The notes below the pieces were generated by a model. It ran no database searches and was not told the DNA's origin. It saw nothing but the letters and a program-made list of their open reading frames with translations. Made by a program: the position numbers and the translations under genes. A stretch of 64,000 bases of DNA from Usitatibacter rugosus (lineage in GTDB: Bacteria > Pseudomonadota > Gammaproteobacteria > Burkholderiales > Usitatibacteraceae). Shown piece by piece: positions 8,941-18,020 of the stretch. Location: NCBI RefSeq assembly GCF_013003965.1, contig NZ_CP053069.1:2635419-2699418 (forward strand), in the 5' to 3' direction. The number at the start of each line of letters is the position of its first letter. Position 1 is the stretch's first letter.

Positions 8941-10124
8941 AGCAGGCCGTCCTTGCGGAACATTTCCTTCACGCCGCGCACCGCCTGGCGCGAGCGGGCC
9001 TCGTTCTCGATGAGGGCGATGCGAACATGGTCGTCGCCGTAGTCGCCGAAGCCCACGCCGGGGGCGACGGCGATCTTCGCGTCCTTGAGCAGCTTCTTCG
9101 CGAACTCGATCGAGCCCATGGCGCGGTACGGCTCGGGGATCTGCGCCCAGACGTACATCGAGGCCTTGGGGTTCGCGACCATCCAGCCGGCGTCGTGGAG
9201 CCCCGCCACCATGACGTCACGGCGCCTCTGGTACTTCGCGCGGATCTCCTCGACGCATTCCTGCGGGCCGTCGAGCGCCGCGATGGCCGCCACTTGCAGG
9301 GGCGTGAACGTGCCGTAGTCGTGGTAGCTCTTGATGCGCGCGAGCGCGTGCACCAGGTCCTTGTTGCCGACCATGAAGCCGATGCGCCAGCCCGCCATGT
9401 TGTAGCTCTTCGACATCGTGAAGAACTCGACGGCGACGTCGCGCGCTCCCGGCACCTGCATGATCGACGGGGCCTTCCAGCCGTCGAACGTGATGTCGGC
9501 GTAGGCGAGGTCGTGCACGACGAGGATGTTGTGCTGCTTGGCGAGCGCCACGATCCTCTCGAAGAACTCCAGCTCCACGCACTTGGCCGTGGGGTTCGAC
9601 GGGAAGCCCAGGATCATCATCTTGGGCTTGGGGAAGAGCTCGCGGATCGCGCGCTCGGCTTCCTCGAAGAAATCCACGCCCGGGGTCATGCGCACCGAGC
9701 GGATGTCCGCCCCGGCGATCACCGCGCCATAGATGTGGATCGGGTAGCTGGGGTTGGGCACCAGCACCGTGTCGCCGCGGTCGAGCGTGGCGAGCATCAG
9801 GTGCGCGAGGCCTTCCTTGGAGCCGATGGTGACGATGGCCTCGGAATCCATGTCGAGGTCCACGTTCCAGCGGCGCTTGTACCACTGGCAGATCGCGCGG
9901 CGAAGGCGCGGGATGCCCTTGGAGACGGAGTATCCGTGCGTGTCTTCGCGCTGTGCCACCTCCACGAGCTTGTCGACGATGTGGCGCGGCGTAGGACCGT
10001 CGGGGTTGCCCATCGACAGGTCGATCACGTCTTCGCCCGCGCGGCGGGCGGCCATCTTCAGCTCGTTGGTGATGTTGAAGACGTACGGGGGGAGGCGCTT
10101 GATGCGCGGGAATTCGGGTTGCAT
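8937..10124 (-). CDS. alaC: Glutamate-pyruvate aminotransferase (AlaC type)
   Basis: 395 residues, class I/II PLP aminotransferase. Family landmarks are [22 protein letters not shown], the Asn-Pro segment FPSNPTA and the PLP lysine Lys239 in [17 protein letters not shown]. AlaC-type enzymes interconvert alanine/2-oxoglutarate and pyruvate/glutamate in the cytoplasm. In many betaproteobacteria this gene precedes hom and thrC, which supports the assignment and makes it the first gene of the operon here. A TAGAAT hexamer ends only 6 nt upstream of the ATG, and the start lacks a good Shine-Dalgarno sequence, so leaderless translation is possible. Confidence 0.93.
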   Translation of the reverse strand: MQPEFPRIKRLPPYVFNITNELKMAARRAGEDVIDLSMGNPDGPTPRHIVDKLVEVAQREDTHGYSVSKGIPRLRRAICQWYKRRWNVDLDMDSEAIVTIGSKEGLAHLMLATLDRGDTVLVPNPSYPIHIYGAVIAGADIRSVRMTPGVDFFEEAERAIRELFPKPKMMILGFPSNPTAKCVELEFFERIVALAKQHNILVVHDLAYADITFDGWKAPSIMQVPGARDVAVEFFTMSKSYNMAGWRIGFMVGNKDLVHALARIKSYHDYGTFTPLQVAAIAALDGPQECVEEIRAKYQRRRDVMVAGLHDAGWMVANPKASMYVWAQIPEPYRAMGSIEFAKKLLKDAKIAVAPGVGFGDYGDDHVRIALIENEARSRQAVRGVKEMFRKDGLL

Positions 10125-10130
10125 GCCCCA

Positions 10131-10136
10131 ATTCTA
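10131..10136 (-). promoter_or_regulatory. Candidate -10 element directly upstream of alaC
   Basis: TAGAAT on the minus strand, with only 6 nt between it and the alaC ATG. Transcription from it would begin at or next to the start codon. No convincing -35 box is seen and the upstream gene is only 20 bp away in the same direction, so read-through is also possible. Confidence 0.35.
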
Positions 10137-10144
10137 TCGCAGCG

Positions 10145-11245
10145 CTATTTCTTGCCGCCCATCCCCTTGATGATCGCGCCCTGCCGCCGCTGGATTTCCG
10201 CCTGTCCGCGCTCCCATTGCTCGCGCTCGTCCGGGCCCATCTCCTCCCAGTTGGCCGGTTTCTGCCCGAGGAGGTTCGCCGCGCCCTGGTCGGTCGTGGC
10301 GCCCGCGGTGCCCGTCGCCTTCGCCGCGCCTCCCGAATCCTGATACGGCTTGGGCTCCGCCAGCTGCGGCCGGTTTTCGGCGAGCCAGCCCGCGGGTATC
10401 ACGCGGTGGAGCGTGCTTCCGTCGGCCTGCAGCGTCGCCACGGCCACCACCTTGCCCTGCGCATCCAGCAGCGGGGCGCCGTTGCCGCCGGGCTGCGTCG
10501 TGATGGCGGCCTGGATCGCCTTCCCCTTGCCCTCGTCCACGACCTTCGTGACCTTCGTCTCGCGGATGCCCAGCTCGCCTTTCGCATCCATCACCGCCGA
10601 GAAGACGTTCGCGCCCACCGCGGGCGGCGTGCTGTTCACCGAGAGCGGCTGGCCGACATAGCCGTCGGTGAGGATCTTGCAAAGGCCGAGCGCGTCGTCG
10701 GCGATCGTGACCCGCGCCGGGATCGTGCGCCCCTTGCCGACGTTCACGACCAGCAGCGCTCCAGGCGCCAGGCCCTGGCAGTTGCCCACCATGACCTTGT
10801 CCTCGATCACGAACGCGAGGCCCGCGGGCGTGGACTTGCCGGAGATGTCGTAGCTCAGCAGCGGCGACACGGAGCCGGACATCGCCATCTGCAGGGATTC
10901 GGTGGTGCTCGCCGTCGGAGCGGGCGGGCCGGAGGACCGGAACCCGAAGAAGGCGGCGCCCGCGGCCACCACGAGGACTCCCGCGGCGATCGCGGCAACC
11001 GGGGGCTTGTTCTTCTTCCTCCCGATCTCGCGCTCGAAGGCCGCCAGCTCCGCGTCGTAGGCGTCGCGCCGATGCTCGTCGGACAGGGTCTCGAACGCCT
11101 CGAGCAGCAGGGCCTCGCGCCGCGGGTCGGGCGCCGTGCTTTCCTTCTTGAATTCCGCGACCCAACGCTTGTGGGCCCGCGTGATGTCGGTCAACTTGGC
11201 CCGGCGGGGGACGCCGAGTATTTCGTAGTAATCGGGTACGGGCAT
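10145..11245 (-). CDS. Membrane-anchored protein with degenerate J-domain and catalytically dead trypsin-like domain
   Basis: 366 residues. Residues 5-64 look like a DnaJ domain (YYEILGVPRRA, AFETLSDEHRRDAYD), but the diagnostic HPD tripeptide between helices II and III is absent. Residues 82-102 form one membrane segment. Residues about 115-285 resemble a trypsin/HtrA fold: the usual NCH is NCQ (Gln157) and the usual GNSGGPL is GGNGAPLL (Asn255 at the Ser position). So both His and Ser of the triad appear lost. The C-terminal tail is Gln/Glu-rich and disordered-looking. The ATG at 11245 is chosen because the J-like region starts there. It could be a sensor or adaptor; there is no evidence for chaperone or protease activity. 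Confidence 0.75.
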   Translation of the reverse strand: MPVPDYYEILGVPRRAKLTDITRAHKRWVAEFKKESTAPDPRREALLLEAFETLSDEHRRDAYDAELAAFEREIGRKKNKPPVAAIAAGVLVVAAGAAFFGFRSSGPPAPTASTTESLQMAMSGSVSPLLSYDISGKSTPAGLAFVIEDKVMVGNCQGLAPGALLVVNVGKGRTIPARVTIADDALGLCKILTDGYVGQPLSVNSTPPAVGANVFSAVMDAKGELGIRETKVTKVVDEGKGKAIQAAITTQPGGNGAPLLDAQGKVVAVATLQADGSTLHRVIPAGWLAENRPQLAEPKPYQDSGGAAKATGTAGATTDQGAANLLGQKPANWEEMGPDEREQWERGQAEIQRRQGAIIKGMGGKK

Positions 11246-11329
11246 TGCGACCTCGGGTTCCTGTTCTCCGTGCAGGCGGAAGTCTATCCGAACACGCGCG
11301 GCGCCTCCCGGGAATGCGAGAATGCCGGG

Positions 11330-11698
11330 ATGAAAGTCGATCGCGTCACGGCCGAGGGCCGCAATGGATTCACCGGCTACGGGGCCGGGTACGTGGCCGT
11401 CAATGGACGGCACATCGAGCGCGGCGTGCTGGTGCGCCCGGAAGCCATCGACGACTGGAACGTCGCCTCGATCGCGCAGCTCGCGCCCGAGCACGTGCAG
11501 CAGGTGCTCGCGGCGAAACCGGAGATCGTGCTGCTGGGGTCCGGGGCGCGCTTCGCCTTTCCCGACCCGGCGGTGCTGGCGCCGCTCTACGCGGCGCGCA
11601 TCGGCGTCGAGGTGATGGACACCCCCGCGGCCTGCCGCACCTTCAACATCCTCGCGAGCGAGGGCCGCAACGTGGTCGCGGCCCTCGTGGTCGACTAG
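11330..11698 (+). CDS. Mth938-domain (DUF498, NDUFAF3-like) protein
   Basis: 122 residues with the Mth938-like alpha/beta fold. Typical sequence is ITGYGAGYVAVNG-like in the N-terminal part, then the conserved LLGSGARFAFP and the C-terminal GVEVMDTPAACRTFNILASEGRNVVAAL. The family occurs widely in alpha- and betaproteobacteria and in the mitochondrial complex I assembly factor NDUFAF3, but the biochemical role is not established. It is divergent from the J-like/pseudoprotease gene. Its TAG stop overlaps the stop of the convergent downstream gene within the palindrome CTAG. Confidence 0.88.
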   Translation: MKVDRVTAEGRNGFTGYGAGYVAVNGRHIERGVLVRPEAIDDWNVASIAQLAPEHVQQVLAAKPEIVLLGSGARFAFPDPAVLAPLYAARIGVEVMDTPAACRTFNILASEGRNVVAALVVD

Positions 11699-12558
11699 CT
11701 GCCCGCCTTCACGGGCTGGCCGTTCACCACGTCGTAGGCCGAGCCGTCGGCGAGGCCCACGCGGTAGAACTCGCGCAGCACGTTGCCCATGAAGCCGATC
11801 TCCACGATCGAGACTTCCCGGAACTGCGTGTCGATGCCGTTGGGCAGCACCGCGTTCATCTCGGCGGCGAATTCGTTCATCGCGGTCTTCAGCCGGTCGT
11901 CCCAGCGCACCATGCTGTAGACGAGCGTGTTGTGCGGGTTGTGGGACGCCGTTTCCTTGCCGTCCTTCACGATGTTCACGCCGCTCACGCCCACCGTCTT
12001 CACGAGGTCCTTGCCGGCATCGCCCATCTTCTCGTACACCGGCCCGGTGACGCGGGGCAGCGGGCCGTCGCGCAGCGGCGCCATAGCCGCCGTGGCCACG
12101 GTGTTGAACTTCATCATCTCGGTGTAGCCCTGCCCGCTCTTCACCACGCCGAGGTCGAACCACCACGGGGCTCCGGCGCCGGCCGCGGCTTCGGTGTTGT
12201 AGAAGTTCTTGAGCGTGAGGGTGAGAACGGGCGGCGCCTTCGGGAACGCGGCCAGCATCTTCTTCGGCGTCGAGGGATCCGCACTGTGGATGTGCACGAC
12301 CGTCACGTGCTGCAAGTTGAAGGTGCGCGCCTCGGCGACCAGCCCCAGCTTCACGAGCCTCTCGCGCAGCGGCGGGTAGACCTTGCTGTCGAGGATGTCG
12401 GTCACATCCTTCGGCAGGCGATAGACCACGCCGTACGTGGCCTTGTGCTCGCGGAACTCCGGCTTGCCGATCGCACTGTTGTCGATGGACTGGGCGTTGG
12501 CGCCGGACGCGGCGGCGGCGAAGACGGTGGCGATCATCGCCTTGCGGAATGCATGCAT
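11695..12558 (-). CDS. Exported protein with two H-x-T motifs (possible 2H phosphoesterase fold)
   Basis: 287 residues from ATG 12558, with GGGGAG about 10 nt upstream. A signal peptide ends near SGANAQS (residue 23). No family is recognised with certainty. Two histidine-x-threonine motifs flanked by hydrophobics, LQHVTVVHI (84-86) and PHNTLVYSM (209-211), are the layout of the 2H phosphoesterase superfamily (2'-5' RNA ligase and cyclic phosphodiesterase relatives). The spacing of about 125 residues is longer than usual, so this is tentative. It would act in the periplasm. It converges with the Mth938 gene, sharing CTAG. Confidence 0.55.
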   Translation of the reverse strand: MHAFRKAMIATVFAAAASGANAQSIDNSAIGKPEFREHKATYGVVYRLPKDVTDILDSKVYPPLRERLVKLGLVAEARTFNLQHVTVVHIHSADPSTPKKMLAAFPKAPPVLTLTLKNFYNTEAAAGAGAPWWFDLGVVKSGQGYTEMMKFNTVATAAMAPLRDGPLPRVTGPVYEKMGDAGKDLVKTVGVSGVNIVKDGKETASHNPHNTLVYSMVRWDDRLKTAMNEFAAEMNAVLPNGIDTQFREVSIVEIGFMGNVLREFYRVGLADGSAYDVVNGQPVKAGS

Positions 12559-12629
12559 CGGTGGAGCTCCCCGGGTTGTTGTCGTTGGTGGAGCCTCCAT
12601 GATGCAAGTTTCATGCAAGTGACGATAGG

Positions 12630-13013
12630 TCAGCCCGAACGCACCGCGAGGATCCGCTTGCGGCGGCGCGTGATGTCCGCGCGGTACAGGCCGAACGCCA
12701 CGCCGGCCGCCGCCAACACCGGGTAGACAAGGCGCGGCACCGGCGCGGTGATCGATGCATCCACGATGACGGTTGCGACGATCGCGACCACACACCACGA
12801 GAGCGCATTGAAGCCGTAGAACGTGGCGCGGAGCCCCGCTCCGGCCAGGCGATCGAAGACGCTCGCCGCACTGCCGTCGAGGGGATGCGCGCACGCCTGG
12901 CACTGTCGCGCCGTGTAGCGCGGGTTGGTCCAGATCGCGCGGAAGCCCGTGGCGCGCCGGTTCACCTCGCCGCAGTTCGGGCAGGTCCTGAGGAGGACCT
13001 CGCCCAGGCTCAC
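12630..13013 (-). CDS. Small zinc-ribbon membrane protein
   Basis: 127 residues starting at GTG 13013, in a GTGA overlap with the glutamate dehydrogenase stop codon. The N-terminus has a zinc ribbon (CPNCG then CQACAHPL, CxxC-x21-CxxC). Two hydrophobic segments follow (about 66-84 and 91-107), and the C-terminal tail is strongly basic (ADITRRRKRIL). This would be an inner-membrane protein with a cytoplasmic zinc ribbon. I do not recognise a named family. Translational coupling to glutamate dehydrogenase suggests it is made in low, linked amounts; its function is unknown. Confidence 0.7.
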   Translation of the reverse strand: MSLGEVLLRTCPNCGEVNRRATGFRAIWTNPRYTARQCQACAHPLDGSAASVFDRLAGAGLRATFYGFNALSWCVVAIVATVIVDASITAPVPRLVYPVLAAAGVAFGLYRADITRRRKRILAVRSG

Positions 13014-16000
13014 GCGAGCCCGCGCAATTCCCGTAGCAGCACCGAAAGCACGGCGAGATCCAGCGTGCCCTGCCCCTTGAGATCCTTCACCATCGACTCG
13101 AGGCGCGCGATCTGCGGACCGTAGCGCTCCTTCCACGCGGCCAGCATCTGCGCCGGATCCTTCGAGTCGGAGATCTTCGCGATCGACTGCGTGATGGCGC
13201 GCTGCTGGCTCGCGAGGTCGTCGCGCAGGGCGTTGCGGGCCAGGGCTTGCCACGACGTATCCGTCGGCAGCGCGGTGATCTTCTCCGCGACCCAGCGAAG
13301 GTCGAGCTCGCCCACGATCGCGAAGTACACCGCGGCGATCGCGTCGATGCCCTTCTTCGTCTCGTCCGATACCTCGGTCACGTCGAGCACGGCGTAGAGC
13401 GACTCGAGGCTGGCCAGCCGCTCGGCGAGGGGCTTCGGCACGCCGCTCGTCGTGAGCTTGTGCACGTAGGCCTCCCACGCGGCGCGGTCTCCCGGAGAGA
13501 GCACCGCCGGAACCTGCTTGCCGAGCGCGCCGAGCGAGGGCCGGAAGATCTCCAGCACCTGCGCGATCGGCAGCCTCTCGCGACGGCGGCGCAGGAACCA
13601 GAGCACGGCGCGCAGCAGAACGCGGCCCACGTTGATCAGCAGCTCGTACTGGAGCTGCGCGGGGACCTTGTTGTCGAGCGCGTCGATCTCGAGCCACAGC
13701 GGGTCGAGGCCGTAGATGTCGCGCACCAGGATGTAGGCGCGCACGACTTCTTCCGCCGAAGCGCCCGTCTCCTCCTGCATGCGGTGCACGAAGATGCTGC
13801 CCGTGCGGTTGATCATCGTGTTGGCGACGACGGTCGCGATGATCTCCCGGCGCAGCGGATGCTTCGCGATCGCCGCCGGTTGCTCCTTCCGCAGCGTGCT
13901 CGGGAAGTAATCCACGAGCGCCCTGCCGATATACGCGTCGTCGATCAGGGTCGAGCGGTCGAGCTCGTCGGAGAGCACGATCTTCGAGTAGGCGAGCAGC
14001 ACGGCCCGCTCGGGCGCGGTGAGGCCCAGCTTCTTCACGCGGCGCTCGGCGATCTCGTCCTCCGAGGGCAGGAACTCCACCGCGCGATTGAGCTTGCCGG
14101 CCTTCTCCAGCACGCGCATGAACGCGGCCTGGCCATCCAGCAGCTTCTCGCCGCGCACGCCCTGCACCGCGAGCGCCTGCGGCTGGTAGTAGTTGTCCAC
14201 GAGCACGAGGTGGCCGACCTCTTCGGTCATGTCCGCGAGCAGCTTGTTGCGCTGCTTCAGCGTCATCTCGCCTTCGGCCACCACCTGGCCCACGAGGATC
14301 TTGATGTTGACCTCGTGGTCGGAGCAGTCGACGCCGGCCGAGTTGTCGATCGCGTCCGTGTAGATGCGCCCGCCCTTCAGCGCGTACTCGACGCGGCCGA
14401 GCTGGGTAAAGCCGAGGTTGCCGCCCTCGCCCACCACCTTCGCGCGCAGGTCGGCTCCGTTCACGCGGATCGCGTCGTTGGCTCGGTCGCCCGCTTCCGT
14501 GTTCGCCTGGTACGAGGCCTTCACGTAGGTGCCGATGCCGCCGTTGTAGAGCAGGTCCACCGGCGCCTTGAGGATCGCCTTCAGCAGCTCCGGCGGCGTG
14601 AGGCTGTCCTCGCGGATGTCGAGGCGCTTCTTCACTTCTGGCGTGAGCGCGATCGACTTCGCCGAGCGCGGGAAGATGCCGCCTCCCTTGGAGATCAGCT
14701 TCTTGTCGTAGTCCTCCCATGACGAGCGCGGGAGGTTGAAGAGACGCTCGCGCTCCGCGAACGTGGTCGCGGGATCCGGATCGGGATCGAGGAAGACGTG
14801 GCGGTGGTCGAACGCGGCCACGAGCTTGATGTGCTTCGACAGCAGCATGCCGTTGCCGAAGACGTCGCCCGACATGTCGCCGATGCCGGCGACGATGAAG
14901 TCCTGGCTCTGCGTGTCGATGCCCATCTCGCGGAAGTGGCGCTTCACGCTCTCCCAGGCGCCACGCGCGGTGATGCCCATCTTCTTGTGGTCGTAGCCCA
15001 CGCTGCCGCCCGAGGCGAACGCGTCGCCCAGCCAGTGGCCGTATTCCTCGGAGACCGCGTTGGCGAAATCGGAGAACGCGGCCGTGCCCTTGTCCGCGGC
15101 CACGACGAGGTACGGATCGTCCGGGTCGTGACGCACCACGTCCTTGGGCGGCACGATCTTGCCCGCCACGCGGTTGTCGGTGACGTCGAGCAGGCCGCGC
15201 AGGAAGTTCTGGTAGCAGTCGATGCCTTCCTTCAGGTAGGCCTCGCGGTCGGACTGCGGCGGCGCCTTCTTCAGCACGAAGCCGCCCTTCGATCCCGAAG
15301 GCACGATGACGACGTTCTTCACGACCTGCGCCTTCATCAGGCCGAGGATCTCCGTGCGGAAGTCCTCCGGGCGGTCGGACCAGCGAAGCCCGCCGCGCGC
15401 GACCTTGCTGGAGCGCAGGTGGATCGCCTCGAAGCGCGGCGAGTAGACGAACACCTCGAAGAGCGGCCGCGGCTCGGGCAGCTCCGGCACCTTGGCCGAC
15501 TCGAGCTTGAACGACACGTAGTGCTTGCGCTTGCCGTCCGCGCCCTTCACCCAGTGGTTGGTGCGCAGCGTCGCCCAGACCACGTGGAGGAAGCGGCGGA
15601 GGATCCGGTCCTCGTCGAGATTCGCGACGCCGTTCAGCGCCTCCTTGATCTCGGTGTGGATCTCCTGCTGCGCAGCCTCGCGGTCGCCGGTGCGCGCCGG
15701 CTCGAAGCGCGCCTTGAAGAGCGCGACCAGCTTGGCGGCGATGATCGGATGTGCGGCGAGCGTCTGCTCGAGGTACGCCTGGCTGAACGTGAAGCCCGAT
15801 TGCTTGAGGTACTTGGCGTAGGCGCGGAGCACGATCACGTCGTCCGGGGCTAGTGCGGCGCCGGGCGTGAGGCGGTTGAAGCCGTCGTTCTCGATCTCGC
15901 CGCGGGCCACGCGCGCGATCGCCTCCTCGGTGATGGCCTTGATCACCTCGACCTGCGGGATCGGGCGATGGCTGCGCAGGCCGAAGTCGTGCAGGAACAC

Positions 16001-17818
16001 GGTGCCGCCCGCGCGCTCGATTTCATAACTCACTTCATCGAGCACCTCGAGCCCCATGTTCTCCAGCACCGGCAGGCTCGCCGAGAGCGCCACCGAGGCT
16101 CCGGAGCGATAGACGCGCAGCCGCAGCGTGTTCGCATCGCCCTCGACGGGGCGGTAGAGGCTCACGGCGAACTCGCGATCGGCGCCGAGCGTTTCCATGG
16201 CGACCACGTCGCGCACGGCCGAATGCGGCGTGACGTCGTCGCGGTACGCCACCGGGAAGGCCGCGCCGTACGAGCGCACGGCTCCGACGGCGCGTTCCTC
16301 GCCGAGGGCCTCGGTGAGCGCGATCTTGAGGTCGTCTTCCCAACGGCGCGTGGCCTGGGCGATCTCCGCCTCGATGGCTCGCGCGTCGTAGTCGGGCGTC
16401 TCCTTCGGCGAGGTGCGCACCAGCATGTGGATGCGCGCCAGGACCGCGTCGGACAGCATGACGGTGAACTCGGCGGTCGTGCCATTGAGGTGGCGCTTGA
16501 GGATCTCCTGGATCTTCACGCGCACGTCGGTGTTGTAGTTGTCGCGCGGCAGGAAGATGAGGCACGAATAGAAACGGCCGAAGAGGTCGCGGCGGATGAA
16601 GACGCGGGTCCTGCGCCGGTTGCCCAGGCGCAGGATTCCCAGCGCCGTGTCCAGCAACGTCTCCGCGTCCACCTGGAAAAGCTCGTCGCGCGGATAGTCC
16701 TCGAGCACCTGCACCAGGTTCTTGTAGGCGTGGCTGCCCTTCGGGAAGCCGGCGCGTTCCACGACCGCGGCCACCTTGCGGCGAAGGAGCGGGACCTCGA
16801 GCGGATCGGCGTGATACGCCGACGAGGTGTAGAGGCCGACGAAGCGCCGCTCGCCGATCACCTGGCCGGCGGCATCGAAGCGCTTCACGCCGATGTAGTC
16901 GAGATAGCCCGGGCGATGCACCGTCGCGCGCGTGTTCGCCTTCGTGAGCACCAGCACGCGCGGCTCGCGGGCGAGCGCACGAAGCTGTGCCGGCAGCTCC
17001 GCGAAGCTGGCCGAGACGCCGCCGAGCTTGGGTTCCCGCAACACGCCAAGGCCCGTGCGCGGCACGATCTTCAGCTGATCCACGCCATCGATCACCGCAA
17101 GCTCGTAGTCGCGGCAGCCGAGGAACGTGAAGTTGTCGTCGATGGCCCAGGCGAGGAACGCCTGGATCTCGCGGGCGTCGTCCGCATCCACGGTCACGGG
17201 TGGCTTCTCGAGCGTCTTCGCCATGGCCGCCATGCCTTCGCGCATCGCCGGCCAATCCTCGACGGCCGCGCGAACGTCGCCGAGCACCGCGTTCAGCTGC
17301 AGCCCGATGACCTTGAGGCGCTCGGGGTCGTTCTCGCGATCGACCTCGACGTGGATCAGCGACTCCACTTTCGTGCCCGCGCCGGGAGCACCGACCGAGG
17401 TGAGCGCCCCTTCCTTGTCGCGCTGCGTGCCGAACAACGGATGCACCAGCAGGTGCTGCGTATAGCCGAGGCGATTCACCTCCATGCCCACCGAATCGAC
17501 GAGGAACGGCATGTCGTCGTTCACCATCTCGATCACGGTGTGCGGGCTGGACCAGCCGTGCTCCTCGACGCGCGGGTTGTACACGCGGATCTTGGGCATG
17601 CCGGAGGCAAACGTGCGCGCGAATTGCAGGTGCGCCATGGCGGCACCGTAGAGGTCCTCGACGGACCGGCTCGACAGGTCCTCGGCGTCGACGGAATCGA
17701 AGTAGTGCGCGATGAAGGTGCGTGCCTCCTTCGCCGCGGCACCGGAAAGGCGCTGGTCGGCGAGGCGCAGGACCTGCGCGAGGATGGCCTGCTTCTGCTC
17801 GTGGGCGGGGAAATGCAT
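13010..17818 (-). CDS. Large NAD-dependent glutamate dehydrogenase (about 180 kDa class)
   Basis: 1602 residues from ATG 17818, the usual length for the Pseudomonas/Caulobacter-type NAD-GDH. It oxidatively deaminates glutamate to 2-oxoglutarate and ammonium for catabolism. The long N-terminal region carries the ACT-like regulatory repeats. The catalytic core has GGLRWSDRPEDFRTEILGLMK near residue 806, followed by VVIVPSGSKGGF, and downstream GDMSGDVFGNGML, typical of the family. Upstream in-frame starts at 17866 and 17953 would add sequence not seen in relatives; none of the starts has a strong Shine-Dalgarno site. It is divergent from the gltIJKL importer, which fits glutamate use as carbon and nitrogen source. 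Confidence 0.95.
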   Translation of the reverse strand: MHFPAHEQKQAILAQVLRLADQRLSGAAAKEARTFIAHYFDSVDAEDLSSRSVEDLYGAAMAHLQFARTFASGMPKIRVYNPRVEEHGWSSPHTVIEMVNDDMPFLVDSVGMEVNRLGYTQHLLVHPLFGTQRDKEGALTSVGAPGAGTKVESLIHVEVDRENDPERLKVIGLQLNAVLGDVRAAVEDWPAMREGMAAMAKTLEKPPVTVDADDAREIQAFLAWAIDDNFTFLGCRDYELAVIDGVDQLKIVPRTGLGVLREPKLGGVSASFAELPAQLRALAREPRVLVLTKANTRATVHRPGYLDYIGVKRFDAAGQVIGERRFVGLYTSSAYHADPLEVPLLRRKVAAVVERAGFPKGSHAYKNLVQVLEDYPRDELFQVDAETLLDTALGILRLGNRRRTRVFIRRDLFGRFYSCLIFLPRDNYNTDVRVKIQEILKRHLNGTTAEFTVMLSDAVLARIHMLVRTSPKETPDYDARAIEAEIAQATRRWEDDLKIALTEALGEERAVGAVRSYGAAFPVAYRDDVTPHSAVRDVVAMETLGADREFAVSLYRPVEGDANTLRLRVYRSGASVALSASLPVLENMGLEVLDEVSYEIERAGGTVFLHDFGLRSHRPIPQVEVIKAITEEAIARVARGEIENDGFNRLTPGAALAPDDVIVLRAYAKYLKQSGFTFSQAYLEQTLAAHPIIAAKLVALFKARFEPARTGDREAAQQEIHTEIKEALNGVANLDEDRILRRFLHVVWATLRTNHWVKGADGKRKHYVSFKLESAKVPELPEPRPLFEVFVYSPRFEAIHLRSSKVARGGLRWSDRPEDFRTEILGLMKAQVVKNVVIVPSGSKGGFVLKKAPPQSDREAYLKEGIDCYQNFLRGLLDVTDNRVAGKIVPPKDVVRHDPDDPYLVVAADKGTAAFSDFANAVSEEYGHWLGDAFASGGSVGYDHKKMGITARGAWESVKRHFREMGIDTQSQDFIVAGIGDMSGDVFGNGMLLSKHIKLVAAFDHRHVFLDPDPDPATTFAERERLFNLPRSSWEDYDKKLISKGGGIFPRSAKSIALTPEVKKRLDIREDSLTPPELLKAILKAPVDLLYNGGIGTYVKASYQANTEAGDRANDAIRVNGADLRAKVVGEGGNLGFTQLGRVEYALKGGRIYTDAIDNSAGVDCSDHEVNIKILVGQVVAEGEMTLKQRNKLLADMTEEVGHLVLVDNYYQPQALAVQGVRGEKLLDGQAAFMRVLEKAGKLNRAVEFLPSEDEIAERRVKKLGLTAPERAVLLAYSKIVLSDELDRSTLIDDAYIGRALVDYFPSTLRKEQPAAIAKHPLRREIIATVVANTMINRTGSIFVHRMQEETGASAEEVVRAYILVRDIYGLDPLWLEIDALDNKVPAQLQYELLINVGRVLLRAVLWFLRRRRERLPIAQVLEIFRPSLGALGKQVPAVLSPGDRAAWEAYVHKLTTSGVPKPLAERLASLESLYAVLDVTEVSDETKKGIDAIAAVYFAIVGELDLRWVAEKITALPTDTSWQALARNALRDDLASQQRAITQSIAKISDSKDPAQMLAAWKERYGPQIARLESMVKDLKGQGTLDLAVLSVLLRELRGLA

Positions 17819-18020
17819 GGGGATTGGGGATGCGGAAAGCGTATGGAGTCCTCCATTTTGCTCCATTCGGCGGACGTCTTCATGACCGGCTCCGCCGATG
17901 GCATACGGCTTGCTCCGAGCCTTCGGGGACGTTCGGAATCGATCGGCCGGCATGAGCCTTGGCTCACCAAGGCATGGTCACTTGAAGTATTCTTGGCTTT
18001 CAACAGAGGAGGGAACCCCC
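17819..18020. promoter_or_regulatory. Divergent regulatory region between glutamate dehydrogenase and gltI
   Basis: 202 bp hold the start signals of two divergent transcription units. A strong Shine-Dalgarno run (GAGGAGGG, about 18005-18012) precedes gltI. A GGAGGACTCC tract lies in the dehydrogenase leader. No canonical -10/-35 pair stands out on either strand. Shared control by glutamate or nitrogen status is plausible but not shown. Confidence 0.4.

Noticed and set aside
11246-12607. Long N-terminal extension of the J-like/pseudoprotease gene
   Set aside because: The extension is antisense or out of frame with two better-supported genes; the J-like domain starts right after the ATG at 11245.
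17866-17953. Earlier start codons for glutamate dehydrogenase
   Set aside because: The added residues do not resemble family N-termini and have no ribosome site; the segment after the ATG at 17818 (AILAQVLRLADQRL) does resemble them.
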